Positions 6,122-7,475 of a stretch of 7,475 nucleotides of DNA are shown here, one piece after another. Each line of letters opens with the position of its first letter. The first letter of the stretch is position 1. A model generated the notes under the pieces. That model saw only the letters and a program-made list of their open reading frames with translations. It did not search any database and was not told the origin of the DNA. A program made the translations under genes and the position numbers. Source of the DNA: Bacteroidota bacterium (GTDB lineage: Bacteria > Bacteroidota > Ignavibacteria > Kryptoniales > JAKASW01); the NCBI GenBank assembly GCA_021789755.1, contig JAJYJD010000171.1, positions 1 through 7,475 of the forward strand, given 5' to 3'.

Positions 6122-7156
6122 ATGCCGGGCCCGTTTTGTCAGGGAGTCGTTGTCGTGCATGATTTCAGAAATATCTACGAGCAGCAGGAGCACAACAGGC
6201 TGGTTACCGTCGTCATGATGGCGGGCTTCGTACTCTTCCTTGCGCTCATCGGGCTGGGGTTCGACGCGTTCTATCTCGGAACAGTCAGCGAATATTCGTT
6301 TTTGCCGATCGGCACACTCATCGCAATTGTGGTCGGAGTTATGACGGCAACCTGGAGCCTCAGAAGCGGGGCGAAGGCCGTACTCACATCTACTCACGCG
6401 GTTCCGGCAGATCCCAATAACCCCGCGCAGAAACAACTCATCAACGTCGTCGAAGAAATGAGCATCGCCTCCGGTCTGCCGAAGCCGCAGGTCTATGTCG
6501 TCCCGGACCCCGATCCGAACGCGTTTGCGACGGGGAAGGATCCGCAGAACAGTTCGATCGCAGTTACTCAGGGACTCCTCGATACGCTGAACCGTGATGA
6601 GCTCCAGGGCGTGGTCGCGCACGAGATGAGCCACATCCGCAATTACGACGTGCGTCTCATGACGGTGATCGCGGCGATGGTGGGAGCGATACTCCTCCTA
6701 TCCGACTGGGCGAGGCGCGGCATGTTCTGGGGAGGCGGCCGGAGACGCTCCAGGAGTTCGGGCGGAGGAGCGGGAGGAGCGATCGCACTGGTCCTGATCG
6801 TCTTCTGGCTGATCGGCGTCATTCTCGCTCCCTTGATCAGTCAGATCATGGCCATGGCGGTTTCGCGGAAGCGGGAATATTATGCGGACGCTTCGGGCGC
6901 CGAACTGACGCGGAATCCGCTTGCACTGGCGAGCGCGCTGCAGAAACTCGAGGCTGCCTCCGCTCCGACCGCTTCCATCAAGCGGGGAGCCGCTCACCTT
7001 TGCATCGTCGACCCGACGGGGAAAAAGATGAATGCGAAGGAGGGAGCTGCGGCAGATTTGTTTGCTACGCATCCGCCGATTTACAAACGGATCATGTTTC
7101 TTAAGGGAATGGCACACCAGGTACAACCGACCGCGCCGCACCCAGGGGCGGCTTGA
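6122..7156 (+). CDS. M48 family (HtpX-like) membrane zinc metalloprotease
   Basis: A 344-residue membrane peptidase. The catalytic zinc motif HEMSH has ligands H167 and H171 with E168 as general base; the third ligand is probably E252 in SRKREYYADASGAELT. The C-terminal FATHPPIYKRI is also typical of the family. Predicted membrane segments lie near residues 26-50, 57-80, 182-197 and 219-245. Between the last two is a Gly/Arg/Ser-rich low-complexity linker (GGGRRRSRSSGGGAGG). The family degrades damaged or misfolded membrane proteins; here the protease follows lemA by 42 bp. ATG 6122 was chosen because GGAGG (6109-6113) lies eight bases upstream. GTG 6155 also has AGGGAG eight bases before it and would begin at HDFRNIYEQQEHNR, closer to the usual family N-terminus (NIYEQ...N), so the true start may be 11 codons later. 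The fold and active site are clear; assignment to true HtpX rather than a related M48 subgroup is less so. Confidence 0.94.
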   Translation: MPGPFCQGVVVVHDFRNIYEQQEHNRLVTVVMMAGFVLFLALIGLGFDAFYLGTVSEYSFLPIGTLIAIVVGVMTATWSLRSGAKAVLTSTHAVPADPNNPAQKQLINVVEEMSIASGLPKPQVYVVPDPDPNAFATGKDPQNSSIAVTQGLLDTLNRDELQGVVAHEMSHIRNYDVRLMTVIAAMVGAILLLSDWARRGMFWGGGRRRSRSSGGGAGGAIALVLIVFWLIGVILAPLISQIMAMAVSRKREYYADASGAELTRNPLALASALQKLEAASAPTASIKRGAAHLCIVDPTGKKMNAKEGAAADLFATHPPIYKRIMFLKGMAHQVQPTAPHPGAA

Positions 7157-7475
7157 ATCATCGGCATCCCGACGAATTGAGAATTCGCCTGGAGGCCTCA
7201 GCAGAGCGCTAATCCGCCTGCGGCGGATTTTGAGATTTAAGGAGCCGTCGAACTCCATTCGATGGCAATTCTGTCGGGCTCAACCACACCTTCGTGCGGC
7301 GAAATTAATGATGATCTATGATGATCTTCGCGCACCCGTTGGGCGCGGCGAGGTTTCTGTCGGATGGGGGCATCCCGGCCGGGCTCTCAAACACTCCGAT
7401 CGATTAGATGTACGGTCTCAATTCCACGCGGAGTGAGACAAAAGAGGACTTCATTTCGATATATGGGAGTCAGAT
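7157..7475. other. Downstream region without a supportable gene
   Basis: About 320 bp following the protease. Besides the hairpin at 7211-7229, it holds a perfect tandem duplication of ATGATGATCT (7308-7317 and 7318-7327). It also holds two overlapping, mutually exclusive inverted repeats: CACTCCG/CGGAGTG (7392-7398 with 7429-7435) and GTCTCA/TGAGAC (7415-7420 with 7434-7439). The plus-strand open frame at 7032-7436 starts inside the protease gene and looks like its shadow. An ATG at 7463 runs off the window after four codons and lacks a well-spaced SD, so a gene start at the right edge cannot be claimed. Confidence 0.4.
7211..7233 (+). terminator. Putative Rho-independent terminator of the lemA-M48 operon
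   Basis: AATCCGCC (7211-7218) and GGCGGATT (7222-7229) form a perfect 8-bp stem with a 3-base TGC loop, followed by TTGAGATTT. It lies 54 bp after the protease stop codon. The T-tract is short, so efficiency may be modest. The CCGCCTGCGGCGG core is also a common form of dispersed intergenic palindrome in bacteria, which is the main alternative reading. Confidence 0.55.

Noticed and set aside
7032..7436. 134-codon plus-strand open frame at the right end
   Set aside because: It starts within the M48 coding region in another frame and crosses the terminator-like hairpin; the translation is Arg-rich and unlike a protein family.
1..7475. CRISPR array, tRNA, rRNA, insertion sequence or prophage element
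   Set aside because: No regularly spaced repeats, cloverleaf or rRNA-like sequence, transposase motif or long terminal inverted repeats were seen on either strand.

Overview
The window most resembles chromosomal DNA from the Bacteroidota/Chlorobi (FCB) group, with Ignavibacteria-like lineages the best guess. The main evidence is a secreted protein ending in a type IX secretion (T9SS) 'type A' sorting domain with the QNYPNPFNPSTTIEF-type motif. Base composition is moderate to slightly GC-rich by eye. Several starts carry strong Shine-Dalgarno (SD) sites (AAAGGAGGTGA, AAAGGAGG, GGAGGGGGAG), which fits Ignavibacteria and related phyla better than classical Bacteroidia, where SD use is weak. This placement is an inference; no rRNA or other marker gene is present.

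All supportable genes are on the + strand. (1) 1-205: leader region with a perfect 20-bp palindrome plus a third copy of its half-site, a good operator candidate. (2) 206-1543: radical SAM/SPASM peptide maturase. (3) 1605-1712: a 35-codon gene too short for ordinary gene callers, with a near-perfect SD and a TTG start. Its peptide ends in a compact Cys-x2-Cys-x4-Cys tail. Together (2) and (3) look like a minimal RiPP cluster: modifying enzyme plus precursor. (4) 1713-2241: about 530 bp with no convincing gene but a strong hairpin. (5) 2242-3534: soluble hybrid histidine kinase/response regulator with no recognisable sensor domain. (6) 3851-5146: exported seven-repeat YVTN-like beta-propeller with a T9SS sorting domain. 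(7) 5147-5512: non-coding stretch with inverted repeats. (8) 5513-6079 and 6122-7156: LemA protein followed by an M48 (HtpX-like) membrane zinc metalloprotease, a common two-gene operon, then a hairpin terminator candidate. (9) 7157-7475: no supportable gene.

Functionally, the LemA/M48 pair is an envelope-associated unit and the propeller is an exported, probably surface-anchored protein. The kinase could regulate any neighbour; nothing in the sequence ties it to one. The likely new system is the two-gene RiPP unit. No transporter, leader peptidase or immunity gene for it lies in the window, so those functions would have to be elsewhere or left of position 1.
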